From Massilia kyonggiensis (GTDB lineage Bacteria; Pseudomonadota; Gammaproteobacteria; Burkholderiales; Burkholderiaceae_D): a stretch of DNA of 50,872 nt. Of the stretch, positions 7,422-16,475 are shown one piece after another. The translations under genes and the position numbers were made by a program. The stretch spans positions 1 through 50,872 of the forward strand of contig NZ_JANUGY010000020.1 of NCBI RefSeq assembly GCF_024756235.1. The letters are read 5' to 3'. A model generated the notes under the pieces. That model had not been told where the DNA came from. It did not search any database and saw only the letters and a program-made list of their open reading frames with translations. The first letter of the stretch is position 1. Each line of letters opens with the position of its first letter.

Positions 7422-10400
7422 GTGCTGCACACCAAGAGGGTCTTTACCCACCACCTGAACACCAGGCACCGCCTGATCAGCCTCGCCGTTGCGAGCGCCT
7501 GCGCCGCCCTGGTCGCACCGGCATTCGCACAGGACGCGAGCAATGGTGCTTCCAATGGCATCGCATCGCCCAACGACCCGGCCGTCACCGCACCGGTATC
7601 TGGCGTCGCGACGAATACCGTCGTGGTGAAGGGTATCCGCGCCAGCATGCAGTCCACGCTGAACCTGAAGCGTAACTCCGATGGTATCGTCGACGGCATC
7701 GTCGCCGACGACATCGGCAAATTCCCCGACACCAACCTCGCCGAATCGCTGCAGCGCATTTCGGGCGTGTCCATCGACCGCTCGCGCGGCGAAGGCGCCA
7801 ACGTCACCGTGCGCGGCGTCGGCCCCGACCTGAACGTCGTCCTGCTGAACGGCCGCCAGATGCCGACCGCCAGCCTGGCCGACCAGGCCGGCCGCGCATT
7901 CGACTTTTCGAACCTCGCTTCGGAAGCCGTGTCGCAGATCCAGGTGTACAAGAGCGCCCGCGCCGACACGCCGCCGGGCGGCATCGGCGCCACGCTGAAC
8001 ATCATGACGGGCCGTCCGCTCGACCTGGGCAGCCAGGCCAGCATCGGCGTCAAGGGTGTGTACGACAAGTCGAACAACAACCTGCCGGCGATCGACGCCG
8101 GCAAGAAGGTCACGCCGGAGATCTCGGGCCTGTACAGCACCACGTGGAACGACGGCATGTTCGGCCTCGCCGTCACGGGCAGCTACCAGGAGCGCAACCT
8201 GGGCGTGAACCAGGCGGCCGTCACCAACGGCTGGCTAGGCCCGTTCAAGGGCAACACCGTCAGCGACGACCCGGGTCCGATCCCCGCGAACGGCGCCGGC
8301 GTGACGAATCCGCCGAAGCCGTCCGACATCTACCTGACGCCGCAGAATCTGTCGTACTTCGTGCGCGGCTCGCAGCGCCAGCGTACCAACGGCCAGCTGA
8401 CGTTCCAGTTCCGCCCGATCAAGGAACTGACGACCACGCTGGACTACACGTACGCGCAGAACAAGATCCAGACCAAGTACCACGAACTGTCGGTCTGGTT
8501 CAACCACCCGCTGAACGCGCAGACCAGCAGCTGGACCAACGGTCCGCTCGCCTCGCCGATCTATTATGAAGAGCAGGTGAAGAACCAGGACCTGGCGATG
8601 AACGGCGGCGACTTCGCCACCAAGTCGACCCTGGATTCGATCGGCTTCAACACGCAGTGGCGCGTCTCGCCGGCCCTGCGCCTGTCGCTGGACATGCACC
8701 ATTCGCAGGCCAAGGCCGAGAAGGACAGCCCGTTCGGTTCGAACAACGACCTCGCGACCGTCACGTTCAGCCGCAACACGACCGGCGTCGACTTCACGCA
8801 GGAGATGCCGATCCTCGTCATTCCGGGCGGCGCCAACTACCAGGCCTCGCCGAACCAGGTGTCCGGTTCGTGGTTCCAGGATGGCCGGAACAAGATGAAG
8901 ATCGACCAGATCCAGGCCGGCGGCAGCCTGAAGCTGTTCGAATCGTCGAACCTGAACTTCGGCCTGTCGCACACGAAGGTCAACAACCACTCCGTGTTCC
9001 AGCAGGTGCAGCGCGACTCGTGGGCCGGCGGCACGTCGAACAACGCGGGCGTCGACTATGACCAGAGCCTGTGGCATGCCGACACCATCAGCCAGTACTT
9101 CAGCAAGCTGGGTGGTTCGGGCGATCCCCGCATGTACAACCAGTTCATGCTGTTCGACTTCGCCAAGGTGCGCGACAACGCGATCAAGGTCACGGGTGAC
9201 CAGGCCGGCTACACCCCGAGCCTCGCGAACCCGAGCTTCGACCGCACGACGATCGAGAAGACCAAGGCGTTGTACCTGCAGTTCAACACCGACTGGGATA
9301 CCGCGATGCCGATGCACACCGGTATCGGCTTCCGCTACGAGAAGACCGACGTCGCCTCGACCGGTCTCGCCAAGCTGCCGGTCGGCGTGCGCTGGATCTC
9401 GCAGAACGAACTGCCGGTGGACTTCGGCAACCAGGTCTTCCAGACCCAGCACGGCAAGTACAGCAACTTCCTGCCGACCGTGGACTGGGACATGGACGTG
9501 CGCGCCGACCTGAAGGTGCGCGCGAGCTACGGCGTGTCGATCGGCCGTCCGCGCTACGACCAGATCCAGGGCGGTACGACGTACAGCTCGACGGCGGGCG
9601 TGACCGGCGTGACGGGCAGCAGCGGCAACCCGGCGCTGACCCCGGTGAAGTCGAAGAACCTGGACCTGTCGGCCGAGTGGTACTACACGAAGCAGAGCAT
9701 GGTCTCGCTGGGCCTGTTCCACAAGGACCTGTCGGACTACGCGGGCCAGACCGTCGTCACGTCGCCGTCGCCGACGGCGTTGACCCCGGTGGGCGGCGCG
9801 TACTGGAAGGCGGCGCTCGCGTCGGGCTGCGTGGCGACCGACACGACCTGCATGCGCGACTACATCCTGAAGAACTTCGCCGGCCAGCCGGGCGTGACGT
9901 CGACGGGCATCAACGGGGAAGGCCACTACACCGGTACCATCACCGGCGTGCAGGGCGACCCGGCGCTGCCGTACCAGATCACGACGTACATCAACCAGAA
10001 GAAGGCGTCGCTGAAGGGTGCGGAAGTCAACTGGCAGCACATGTTCAGCAACGGCCTCGGCTTCCAGGCGAACTACACGTACGTGAAGTCGGACCTCAAG
10101 TACGACAACCTGGGCACGGGCAACCAGTTCGCGCTCGTCGGCCTGTCGAACTCCGCCAACCTGGTGGGTATCTACGAGGACGACAAGTGGTCCGTCCGCC
10201 TGGCCTACAACTGGCGCGGCGAGTTCCTGGCGAACGTGGCCGACAACGGCAAGCCGAACCCGCAGTATGTCGAGCCGTACGGCCAGACCGACCTGTCGAT
10301 CGGCTACAACGTCAACAAGAACCTGTCCGTGTCGCTCGAGGCGATCAACCTGACCGACTCGACCCAGCGCACGCACGGCCGCAGCGACCAGCAGGTGCTG

Positions 10401-10454
10401 CAGGTCACGACCGGCGGTCCGCGCTACATGCTGGGCGCGCGCTACAAGTTCTGA
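7422..10454 (+). CDS. TonB-dependent receptor 1 (carbohydrate type)
   Basis: 1010 aa, GTG start with GAGGAGA upstream. The signal peptide ends near residue 36 (APAFAQ). A TonB-box-like TVVVKG comes next, then the plug domain (KFPDTNLAESLQRISGVSIDR, followed by VTVRGVGPDLNVVLLNGRQM). The 22-strand barrel ends in the aromatic terminus YMLGARYKF. Plug motifs and length fit the Xanthomonas/Caulobacter TIGR01782 group, typical of oligosaccharide uptake across the outer membrane. It is divergent from the ROK/Gfo-Idh pair. An operator matching that of the GH1 operon lies upstream, so beta-glucosides are a reasonable guess for the substrate. A strong terminator follows. Confidence 0.93.
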   Translation: MLHTKRVFTHHLNTRHRLISLAVASACAALVAPAFAQDASNGASNGIASPNDPAVTAPVSGVATNTVVVKGIRASMQSTLNLKRNSDGIVDGIVADDIGKFPDTNLAESLQRISGVSIDRSRGEGANVTVRGVGPDLNVVLLNGRQMPTASLADQAGRAFDFSNLASEAVSQIQVYKSARADTPPGGIGATLNIMTGRPLDLGSQASIGVKGVYDKSNNNLPAIDAGKKVTPEISGLYSTTWNDGMFGLAVTGSYQERNLGVNQAAVTNGWLGPFKGNTVSDDPGPIPANGAGVTNPPKPSDIYLTPQNLSYFVRGSQRQRTNGQLTFQFRPIKELTTTLDYTYAQNKIQTKYHELSVWFNHPLNAQTSSWTNGPLASPIYYEEQVKNQDLAMNGGDFATKSTLDSIGFNTQWRVSPALRLSLDMHHSQAKAEKDSPFGSNNDLATVTFSRNTTGVDFTQEMPILVIPGGANYQASPNQVSGSWFQDGRNKMKIDQIQAGGSLKLFESSNLNFGLSHTKVNNHSVFQQVQRDSWAGGTSNNAGVDYDQSLWHADTISQYFSKLGGSGDPRMYNQFMLFDFAKVRDNAIKVTGDQAGYTPSLANPSFDRTTIEKTKALYLQFNTDWDTAMPMHTGIGFRYEKTDVASTGLAKLPVGVRWISQNELPVDFGNQVFQTQHGKYSNFLPTVDWDMDVRADLKVRASYGVSIGRPRYDQIQGGTTYSSTAGVTGVTGSSGNPALTPVKSKNLDLSAEWYYTKQSMVSLGLFHKDLSDYAGQTVVTSPSPTALTPVGGAYWKAALASGCVATDTTCMRDYILKNFAGQPGVTSTGINGEGHYTGTITGVQGDPALPYQITTYINQKKASLKGAEVNWQHMFSNGLGFQANYTYVKSDLKYDNLGTGNQFALVGLSNSANLVGIYEDDKWSVRLAYNWRGEFLANVADNGKPNPQYVEPYGQTDLSIGYNVNKNLSVSLEAINLTDSTQRTHGRSDQQVLQVTTGGPRYMLGARYKF

Positions 10455-10490
10455 TGATGTACTGACGGCGCGGCGTTGCCGCATTGACGA

Positions 10491-10515
10491 GGCCGCCCTC
10501 CGGGGCGGCCTTTTT
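10491..10515 (+). terminator. Rho-independent terminator of TonB receptor 1
   Basis: Perfect 8-bp arms GGCCGCCC (10491-10498) and GGGCGGCC (10503-10510) with a four-base loop, followed by five T. It lies 37 bp after the receptor stop codon. Confidence 0.88.
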
Positions 10516-10628
10516 CATGCCCGGCGCCATGCGGATCGGGTAAGGCGCGCACGATAGCATTGGTTGCGATGCAACAAAAGCACGATCGTTCTATGATAAT
10601 GCCCGTCATCACAAACGACCGAGGCGAC

Positions 10629-11714
10629 ATGCATCCATTGATCTATTCCCCCGACGTCGAGGTCGTCGGGGCCGACGAAGCCCGGCTCACCGGCGAAATC
10701 GTCGAGCAGATGGCCGCGTCCGCGCGCGCCGCCTATGAACGCCACCGTCACGCGCACCGCGACGCCCACGCCAAGTCGAACGGCATCCTGAAGGGCGAAC
10801 TGGTCGTCCATGCCGGCCTGCCGCCCGAACTCGCGCAAGGCATCTTCGCCGCGCCGCGCACGTATCCCGTCGTCGCGCGTCTGTCGTCCGCGCCGGGCGA
10901 CATCCACTCCGACAAGATCCCCGCGCCGCGCGGCTTCGCGTTCAAGGTGATCGGCGTGGAAGGCGAGCGCCTCGTGCCCGGCATCGGCGGCGCCAACCAG
11001 GACTTCCTGATGGTGAACTTCCCGGCGCTGGCCTTCGGCACGATCCCGAAATACAAACGGATGCTGACCCTGCTGGAGGCGAACGCGCACGCGCCGGACA
11101 CGTTCCAGCGCGTCGTCGCGGGCACCGCGCACGGCGCGAAGGAGGTGCTGGAGGCGCTGGGCGGCACCGCCGGCGCCACGCTCGACGGGCTCGCGCGCGA
11201 CAATCACCACCCGCTCGGCGAGACCTACCACACGCAGGCGGCGCTGCGTTTCGGCGACCACGTGGCGAAGCTGGCGCTGCGGCCGCTGTCGGACGAGGTG
11301 CGCGCGCTGACGGGCCGGCCCGTACCCGACACCGGCTACGCCGCCATGCGCGACGCCGTGGCGGCGCATTTCGCGCACGCGGGGGCGGAATACGAACTGA
11401 CGGCGCAACTGTGCGTCGATCTCGCGCGCATGCCCGTCGAAGACGCGTCCGTCGCGTGGCCGGAAGACCTGTCGCCGCAGCGGCCGGTCGCCACCCTGCG
11501 CTTCGCACCCCAGGACCCGGCCGGCCCCGCGCGCCTCGTCCACGGCGACGACGTCCTGTCGTTCAACCCGTGGAACGGCGTCGCCGCGCATCGCCCGCTC
11601 GGCGGCATCATGCGCATCCGCCGCGCCGCCTACGAACGCTCGTCCGCCTTCCGCCACGCGCAGAACGCGCGGCCGCGGACCGAGCCCACGCAACTTGCCG
11701 ACATCCCCGACTGA
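10629..11714 (+). CDS. Catalase-like heme protein (SrpA-type catalase family)
   Basis: 361 aa from the ATG at 10629 (MHPLIYS, with GAGGCG upstream). The frame is open upstream to a TTG at 10560, but that stretch contains the promoter-like TATGATAAT near 10590. DAHAKSNGILKGELVV corresponds to the distal His loop of catalases (HAKGxGxxG), and QDFLMVNFPALAF to the DFLxxN segment with the distal Asn. HRPLGGIMRIRRAAYERS near the C-terminus is typical of short catalase-fold proteins. It is shorter than true catalases (about 480 aa), so peroxidase-like activity is more likely than full catalase activity. It starts a three-gene cassette ending in a DyP peroxidase. Confidence 0.82.
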   Translation: MHPLIYSPDVEVVGADEARLTGEIVEQMAASARAAYERHRHAHRDAHAKSNGILKGELVVHAGLPPELAQGIFAAPRTYPVVARLSSAPGDIHSDKIPAPRGFAFKVIGVEGERLVPGIGGANQDFLMVNFPALAFGTIPKYKRMLTLLEANAHAPDTFQRVVAGTAHGAKEVLEALGGTAGATLDGLARDNHHPLGETYHTQAALRFGDHVAKLALRPLSDEVRALTGRPVPDTGYAAMRDAVAAHFAHAGAEYELTAQLCVDLARMPVEDASVAWPEDLSPQRPVATLRFAPQDPAGPARLVHGDDVLSFNPWNGVAAHRPLGGIMRIRRAAYERSSAFRHAQNARPRTEPTQLADIPD

Positions 11715-11725
11715 AAGGAACCACG

Positions 11726-12424
11726 ATGACCCACGACAGTACCGACCCGCGCCTGGCCGACGAGACGACGCTGCAGGCGATCCGCCGCCGCATCGAGGAA
11801 GTGGCGCACGATGCGCCGCAGCTCGCGAAGATCGCGCTGGAAGCGATGGTGCGCAAGCATAACCCCGACCTGAAGGGCAGCGCGCAGTCCGCCGGGCGGG
11901 CCGGCAGGCAGTCCGGCAACGTGTCCGAGCTGACCGCGATCGCGCCCCTGAAGCCGGGCGGGGCCGAGCGCCTGCGCCGCATCTTCGATCTCACCAACGG
12001 CAACATGGACGGCGCGCAGCGCGTCTCCACCCTGCACGACATGCGCTTCGTCTTTTTCGATGACGACACGCGCATCCTGTTCGCCACGACCTACGACGGG
12101 GACTGGGACACGTACATCAACGATTTCGCCACCAAGATTCCCGAGCTGATGGACCTGCTGTTCGCGAACGTGGAAGGGTGGCCGGGCATCGCCAGCCCGG
12201 ACGTGAAGGATTTCATCGCCCGCCACCAGATCGACGCCGCCGGCTGGTTCGTCGCGAATCCGCAGGTGACCGTCGTCGACGTCCGGCGCTACCAGCGCAT
12301 GGACAAGGCGCTGGCCGCCTTCCTCGACGAGATGGCCGCGCATCCGCCGCAGGACGAGGCCACGCGCCGCGCGCTGGATTCCTTGAGCCGGGCGCTGTCG
12401 CAGCCGGAAGGGGTGGATTACTGA
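11726..12424 (+). CDS. Conserved protein of unknown function between catalase-like and DyP genes
   Basis: 232 aa, start at 11726 with AAAGGAA seven bases upstream; the frame runs on further upstream but only inside the catalase-like gene. I do not recognise a named family with certainty. There is no signal peptide and no membrane segment. The segment LHDMRFVFFDDDTRILFATTYDGDWDTYINDF reads as alternating beta strands, followed by helices (KIPELMDLLF), compatible with a ferredoxin-like or dimeric alpha/beta-barrel fold like that of DyP and chlorite dismutase relatives. It begins 11 bp after the catalase-like gene and ends 1 bp before the DyP gene, so it is co-translated with two heme proteins and probably works with them. 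Confidence 0.75.
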   Translation: MTHDSTDPRLADETTLQAIRRRIEEVAHDAPQLAKIALEAMVRKHNPDLKGSAQSAGRAGRQSGNVSELTAIAPLKPGGAERLRRIFDLTNGNMDGAQRVSTLHDMRFVFFDDDTRILFATTYDGDWDTYINDFATKIPELMDLLFANVEGWPGIASPDVKDFIARHQIDAAGWFVANPQVTVVDVRRYQRMDKALAAFLDEMAAHPPQDEATRRALDSLSRALSQPEGVDY

Positions 12425-12425
12425 C

Positions 12426-13796
12426 ATGAGCATCCTGGCAGATCTGAAAGCGCGTTTCAGGCGCGAACACGTGACCCTCCAGCTGGACGACATCCAGGCG
12501 CTGATCCTGCGCGCGCGTCCCGAGCCGTACGTGGGCATCCACGCGATGCTGCACGTCGACGACGCGGCCGGCGGGCGCGATCTCGTGCGGCGGATGGCCG
12601 GCCACGTGCCGAGCGCCGCCGGCTGGACGGACGACCGCGCCGCGTGGATGGGCGTGGCCATCAGCCACGCGGGCCTGCAGGCGCTGGGTGTGCCCGAGTC
12701 GTCGCTCGCCAGTTTCCCGCTGCCGTTCCGGCAAGGGATGGCGGCGCGCGCCGCGCAGTTGCGCGACACCGGCGAGAACGCGCCCGAACACTGGGACGAC
12801 GCGTTCCGTCCGGGGACGTGCCACATCGCGCTGACGATCTACGCGCGCGACGCCGCGGCGCTGGATGCCGCCGTTGCGCAGGCGATGGGGGAACTCGAGC
12901 GGTCGCACGGCGTCACGCTCGTCGGCACGCACGCGTTCGGCGCGGACGCCGATGCGAAGAATCCGTTCGGGTTCCGCGATTCGATCTCGCAGCCGGCCGT
13001 CGCGGGCAGCGGCGTCGCGCCGTTGCCGGGGCAGGAAAGGGCGATCGCGGCGGGCGAATTCATCCTCGGCGAAAACAGCGAGACGGGTGCGCCGCTGGCG
13101 CTGCCCGATCCGCCGGAACTGGGACGCAACGGCTCGTTCGTCGTGCTGCGCAAGTATGAAAGCCGCGTGGGCGCCTTCAACGATTTCGTCAAGCGCCATG
13201 CTGCGGGCGAAGGGGACGAGGAGCGCTTCGCGGCCAAGCTGTTCGGCCGCTGGCGCAGCGGCGCGCCGCTGATCCTCAGCCCGGATCAGGACGACCCCGC
13301 GCTCGGCGCCGACCCCGCGCGCAACAACGGGTTCGATTTTTCCGAAGACCCGCGCGGCCTCGCATGCCCGCACGGCGCGCACATGCGGCGCCTGAATCCG
13401 CGCGACAGCGCGCTGACCATCCTCACCGACGTCAACATCCACCGGATCATCCGGCGCTCGTCCACGTTCGGTCCCAAATGGTCGCGCGACGTGACGGCCG
13501 CCGACGACGGCAAGGGCGAGCGCGGCATCTTCTTCATCTTCATCAGCGCGCGCGCCTACGACACGATCGAGTTCTTCCAGCAGGAGTGGATCAACCGCGG
13601 CAATTTCATCGACCTGGCCGACGAGCGCGATCCCGTCGTCGGCCTGCACGAGAGCCCGGGCACGTTCACGATTCCCGCCACGCCCGTGCGGCGCCGCGTC
13701 GACGGCGTGACGACCTTCAACCGGCTGCGGGGCGGCGAATACCTGTTCATGCCGTCGCTCACGGCGCTGCGCTGGATCGGCGAGGGGCGATGGTAG
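12426..13796 (+). CDS. Dyp-type heme peroxidase
   Basis: 456 aa, no signal peptide. NPFGFRDSISQP corresponds to the GxxDG distal motif of DyP peroxidases: the key Asp is kept but the Gly after it is Ser. The proximal heme ligand is the His in ACPHGAHMRRLNPRD (usual form CPxGAHIRRxNPR), and a conserved Arg follows in IIRRSSTFGP. The C-terminal YLFMPSLTALRWIG is also typical. The enzyme uses hydrogen peroxide to oxidise dyes, phenols or other donors. It is the last gene of the catalase-like / unknown / DyP cassette and its start is 1 bp after the previous stop. Confidence 0.92.
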   Translation: MSILADLKARFRREHVTLQLDDIQALILRARPEPYVGIHAMLHVDDAAGGRDLVRRMAGHVPSAAGWTDDRAAWMGVAISHAGLQALGVPESSLASFPLPFRQGMAARAAQLRDTGENAPEHWDDAFRPGTCHIALTIYARDAAALDAAVAQAMGELERSHGVTLVGTHAFGADADAKNPFGFRDSISQPAVAGSGVAPLPGQERAIAAGEFILGENSETGAPLALPDPPELGRNGSFVVLRKYESRVGAFNDFVKRHAAGEGDEERFAAKLFGRWRSGAPLILSPDQDDPALGADPARNNGFDFSEDPRGLACPHGAHMRRLNPRDSALTILTDVNIHRIIRRSSTFGPKWSRDVTAADDGKGERGIFFIFISARAYDTIEFFQQEWINRGNFIDLADERDPVVGLHESPGTFTIPATPVRRRVDGVTTFNRLRGGEYLFMPSLTALRWIGEGRW

Positions 13797-13850
13797 GGCA
13801 GGGCAATGCCTGATATTCTTCGATGGTGTTCACTCATCGATAGGGACGAC

Positions 13851-15260
13851 ATGAAACGCGCGCACTGGTTACTGGCTTTCTCCTCGCTCGGCAGCGCCAT
13901 CCCGCTGGCACAGGGCGCCGACCTGACGCCGCCGCAGAAGCAGTTGCGCGCGATCTACCAGGAACTGGTCGAGACCAACACGACGAATTCCAGCGGTTCG
14001 TGCACGGTGGCGGCGACGAAGATGGCGCGGCATCTGAAGGCCGCAGGCTATCGCGATACCGACGTCCGGATCATCGTGCCGCCGGGCGGTCCGACGAAGG
14101 GCAACCTCGTGGCGCGCCTGAAGGGCGACGGCAGCAAAAAGCCGCTGCTCATGCTGGCCCATATCGACGTGGTCGAAGCCAATCGTGCCGACTGGACGCG
14201 CGATCCGTTCAAACTCGTCGAGGAAAATGGCGTGTTCTACGCGCGCGGTGCGTCGGACGACAAGGCCATGGCCTCGGTGTTCGTTTCGAACATGATCCGC
14301 TACAAGAACGAAAAACTGCCGCTCAAGCGCGACGTCATCCTCGCGCTCACCTGCGACGAAGAGATCGTGCCGTCGCAGTTCGACGGCGCCGAATACCTGG
14401 TCAAGCACCATCGCGACCTGATCGATGCCGAGATCGCGCTCAACGAAGGCGGCGGCGGATTCCTGGACAAGGACGGCAGGCCGGTCCGCCACGGCATCCA
14501 GGCCGGCGAGAAGATCTACCAGAGCTTCCAGCTGGAAGTCACGAACGGGGGCGGCCACAGCTCGCTGCCGATGCGCGACAACGCCATCTATCGTCTCGCG
14601 GAAGGCTTGTCCCGGCTGGGGAAATTCGAATTCCCGTTCAGGCTGTCGGACGTCACGCGCAAGTTCTACGAGAAGTCGGCGCAGGTCGAGCAGGGGCAGG
14701 TTGCCGCCGACATGAAAGCGATCCTCGCCGACCCGCCCGACCGGGCGGCGCTCGATCGCCTGTATGCGGTGCATCCGCTGCACAATGCGACCGTGCGCAC
14801 GACCTGCGTCGCGACGAAGGTCGAGGCGGGACATGCGGACAACGCCTTGCCGCAGCGCGCCCGCGCCACCGTCAACTGCCGCATCCTGCCCGACGAATCC
14901 ATCGACGCCGTGCAGCGCACGCTGGAACGCGTCGTCGCCGACGATGCCATCAAGGTCACCCGCATCGGCGAGGGCGTGGCCAGCCCGATGCCGCCGCTGA
15001 CGCCGACGCTCATGAACGCGGTGGAAGACATCAGCAACGACCTGTGGCCCGGCGTGCCGGTCATCCCCACGCTGCTGCCCGGCGGGACGGACGGCCGTTT
15101 CCTGAACAATGCCGGCATCCCGACGTATGGCATCAGCGGCATGTTCGGCGGCCCGGAACCCTCCGGCGCGCACGGCCTGAACGAGCATCTGCGCGTCAAG
15201 TCGCTGTACGACGGCCAGGAGTTCCTGTACCGGCTCGGCAAGCGGTTGGCGACCGAGTAG
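13851..15260 (+). CDS. Secreted M20-family zinc metallopeptidase
   Basis: 469 aa from the ATG at 13851 (MKRAHWLLAF, AGGGAC upstream); an upstream ATG at 13806 would put residues before the signal peptide. A signal peptide ends near LAQG-AD. M20 motifs are clear: LMLAHIDVVEAN (first His ligand and Asp), YARGASDDKAM (bridging Asp), TCDEEIVPS (catalytic Glu pair), and the final GAHGLNEHLRV (His ligand). A dimerisation insert covers about 200-320. These enzymes are amino- or carboxypeptidases acting on small peptides in the periplasm. It is 54 bp after the DyP gene with its own ribosome site; a functional link to that cassette is not evident. Confidence 0.9.
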   Translation: MKRAHWLLAFSSLGSAIPLAQGADLTPPQKQLRAIYQELVETNTTNSSGSCTVAATKMARHLKAAGYRDTDVRIIVPPGGPTKGNLVARLKGDGSKKPLLMLAHIDVVEANRADWTRDPFKLVEENGVFYARGASDDKAMASVFVSNMIRYKNEKLPLKRDVILALTCDEEIVPSQFDGAEYLVKHHRDLIDAEIALNEGGGGFLDKDGRPVRHGIQAGEKIYQSFQLEVTNGGGHSSLPMRDNAIYRLAEGLSRLGKFEFPFRLSDVTRKFYEKSAQVEQGQVAADMKAILADPPDRAALDRLYAVHPLHNATVRTTCVATKVEAGHADNALPQRARATVNCRILPDESIDAVQRTLERVVADDAIKVTRIGEGVASPMPPLTPTLMNAVEDISNDLWPGVPVIPTLLPGGTDGRFLNNAGIPTYGISGMFGGPEPSGAHGLNEHLRVKSLYDGQEFLYRLGKRLATE

Positions 15261-15276
15261 GCGAGGGGTGGACGCC

Positions 15277-16356
15277 CTAGGGCCGCACCAGGCCCAGGTC
15301 GAGCAGGCTGGTCGCGGTCGCCATGATCGCCTGCTCGGGCGGGCGCGGCGTCCATCCGAGCAGGCGCCTGGCTTTGGCGCCGCTGGCGTTCATGTTCAGG
15401 CCCAGTTGCGGCACCATGCCCCGCACCACCGGATCCTTCAGTGCCACGAGCCGCACGAGCCAGTCGGGGAGCACGCGCGCCGGCACCCTGGCGGCGTCCT
15501 CGCCCAGGCGCGCGCGCAGCAGGCGGGCGACGTCGATCATCCACATGCTGTCGCCGGACGTGGCGAGGAAACGTTCGCCGCGCGCGGCGGGGTGCGTCAT
15601 CGCCAGGAGGTGCAGGTCCGCCACGTCGCGCACGTCGACGAAGCAGGAGTTGATGCGCGGGCAGCCGGGCTGGCCATCCATCAGGTTCTTGATGAGCCGG
15701 ATGGAATGGGAATAGACGGGCCCCAGCGCCGGACCGAGTACCGCGACCGGGTTGATGGCGCTCAGTGCAAGTCCGTCGCCTTCGCGCGCGACGAAGTCCC
15801 ACGCCGCGCGCTCGGCCAGCGTCTTCGATTTCTGGTAAGGCCACACGGCGCCGCTCAGGTCACTCCAGTCCGTCTCGTCGAATGGCCTGTCCTTCGGTGC
15901 GTGGCCCGCACAGATTGCCCCGAACGCGGACGTGAGCACGACCCGTTCGACGCGCGCGTCACGTGCCGCGCGCAGCACCCGCAGATTGCCGTCGACGGCG
16001 GGACGTATCCACGCATCCTCGTCGGCGTGCGCGCCGGACGGCGTCGGTGACGCTCCGTGCAGCACGTACGCGCAGCCGGCGGCCGCGTCGCGCCAGCCTT
16101 CGTCGTGTTCGAGGTCCGCCTGGACAAATTCCAGGGGCGCGTCCGGTTCGGCGCCGCCTGTCGCGAGCTGGCGCCGCACCTCGGCTGCGCGCGCCAGCGA
16201 GCGCACCGTCGTCCGCACCCGGTAGCCCTGGGCGAGCAGCGCCAGGATGCAGTGCTGCGCAATGAAGCCGGTGCCGCCGGTGACGAGGACGCGCGTCTCG
16301 CCGGTGCCGCGCTCGTCCGCACGCTCAAGGTCCGGTTGTTCTGTTGTCGTGATCAT
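15277..16356 (-). CDS. NAD-dependent epimerase/dehydratase (extended SDR)
   Basis: 359 aa. VLVTGGTGFIAQHCILAL (about 23-40) is the TGxxGFI dinucleotide loop of extended SDRs. YQKSK holds the catalytic Tyr and Lys (WPYQKSKTLAERAAW) and the conserved Ser/Thr lies in VLTSAFGAICAG. The middle and end resemble dihydroflavonol-4-reductase-like and cinnamyl-alcohol-like reductases (NPVAVLGPALGP). It faces away from an AraC regulator whose start is about 120 bp off, so the regulator probably controls it. Substrate unknown. Confidence 0.88.
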   Translation of the reverse strand: MITTTEQPDLERADERGTGETRVLVTGGTGFIAQHCILALLAQGYRVRTTVRSLARAAEVRRQLATGGAEPDAPLEFVQADLEHDEGWRDAAAGCAYVLHGASPTPSGAHADEDAWIRPAVDGNLRVLRAARDARVERVVLTSAFGAICAGHAPKDRPFDETDWSDLSGAVWPYQKSKTLAERAAWDFVAREGDGLALSAINPVAVLGPALGPVYSHSIRLIKNLMDGQPGCPRINSCFVDVRDVADLHLLAMTHPAARGERFLATSGDSMWMIDVARLLRARLGEDAARVPARVLPDWLVRLVALKDPVVRGMVPQLGLNMNASGAKARRLLGWTPRPPEQAIMATATSLLDLGLVRP

Positions 16357-16475
16357 TCCAATTCCTTCCTGTGTCGGTAGCGTCCGCGTCGATGTGGCGG
16401 ACGGCGCTACGATAGGGCGGATGGCCCGGACGCGGAATGCTTGACAGTGCGTATTACTTGCGTGATAGTCCCGAA

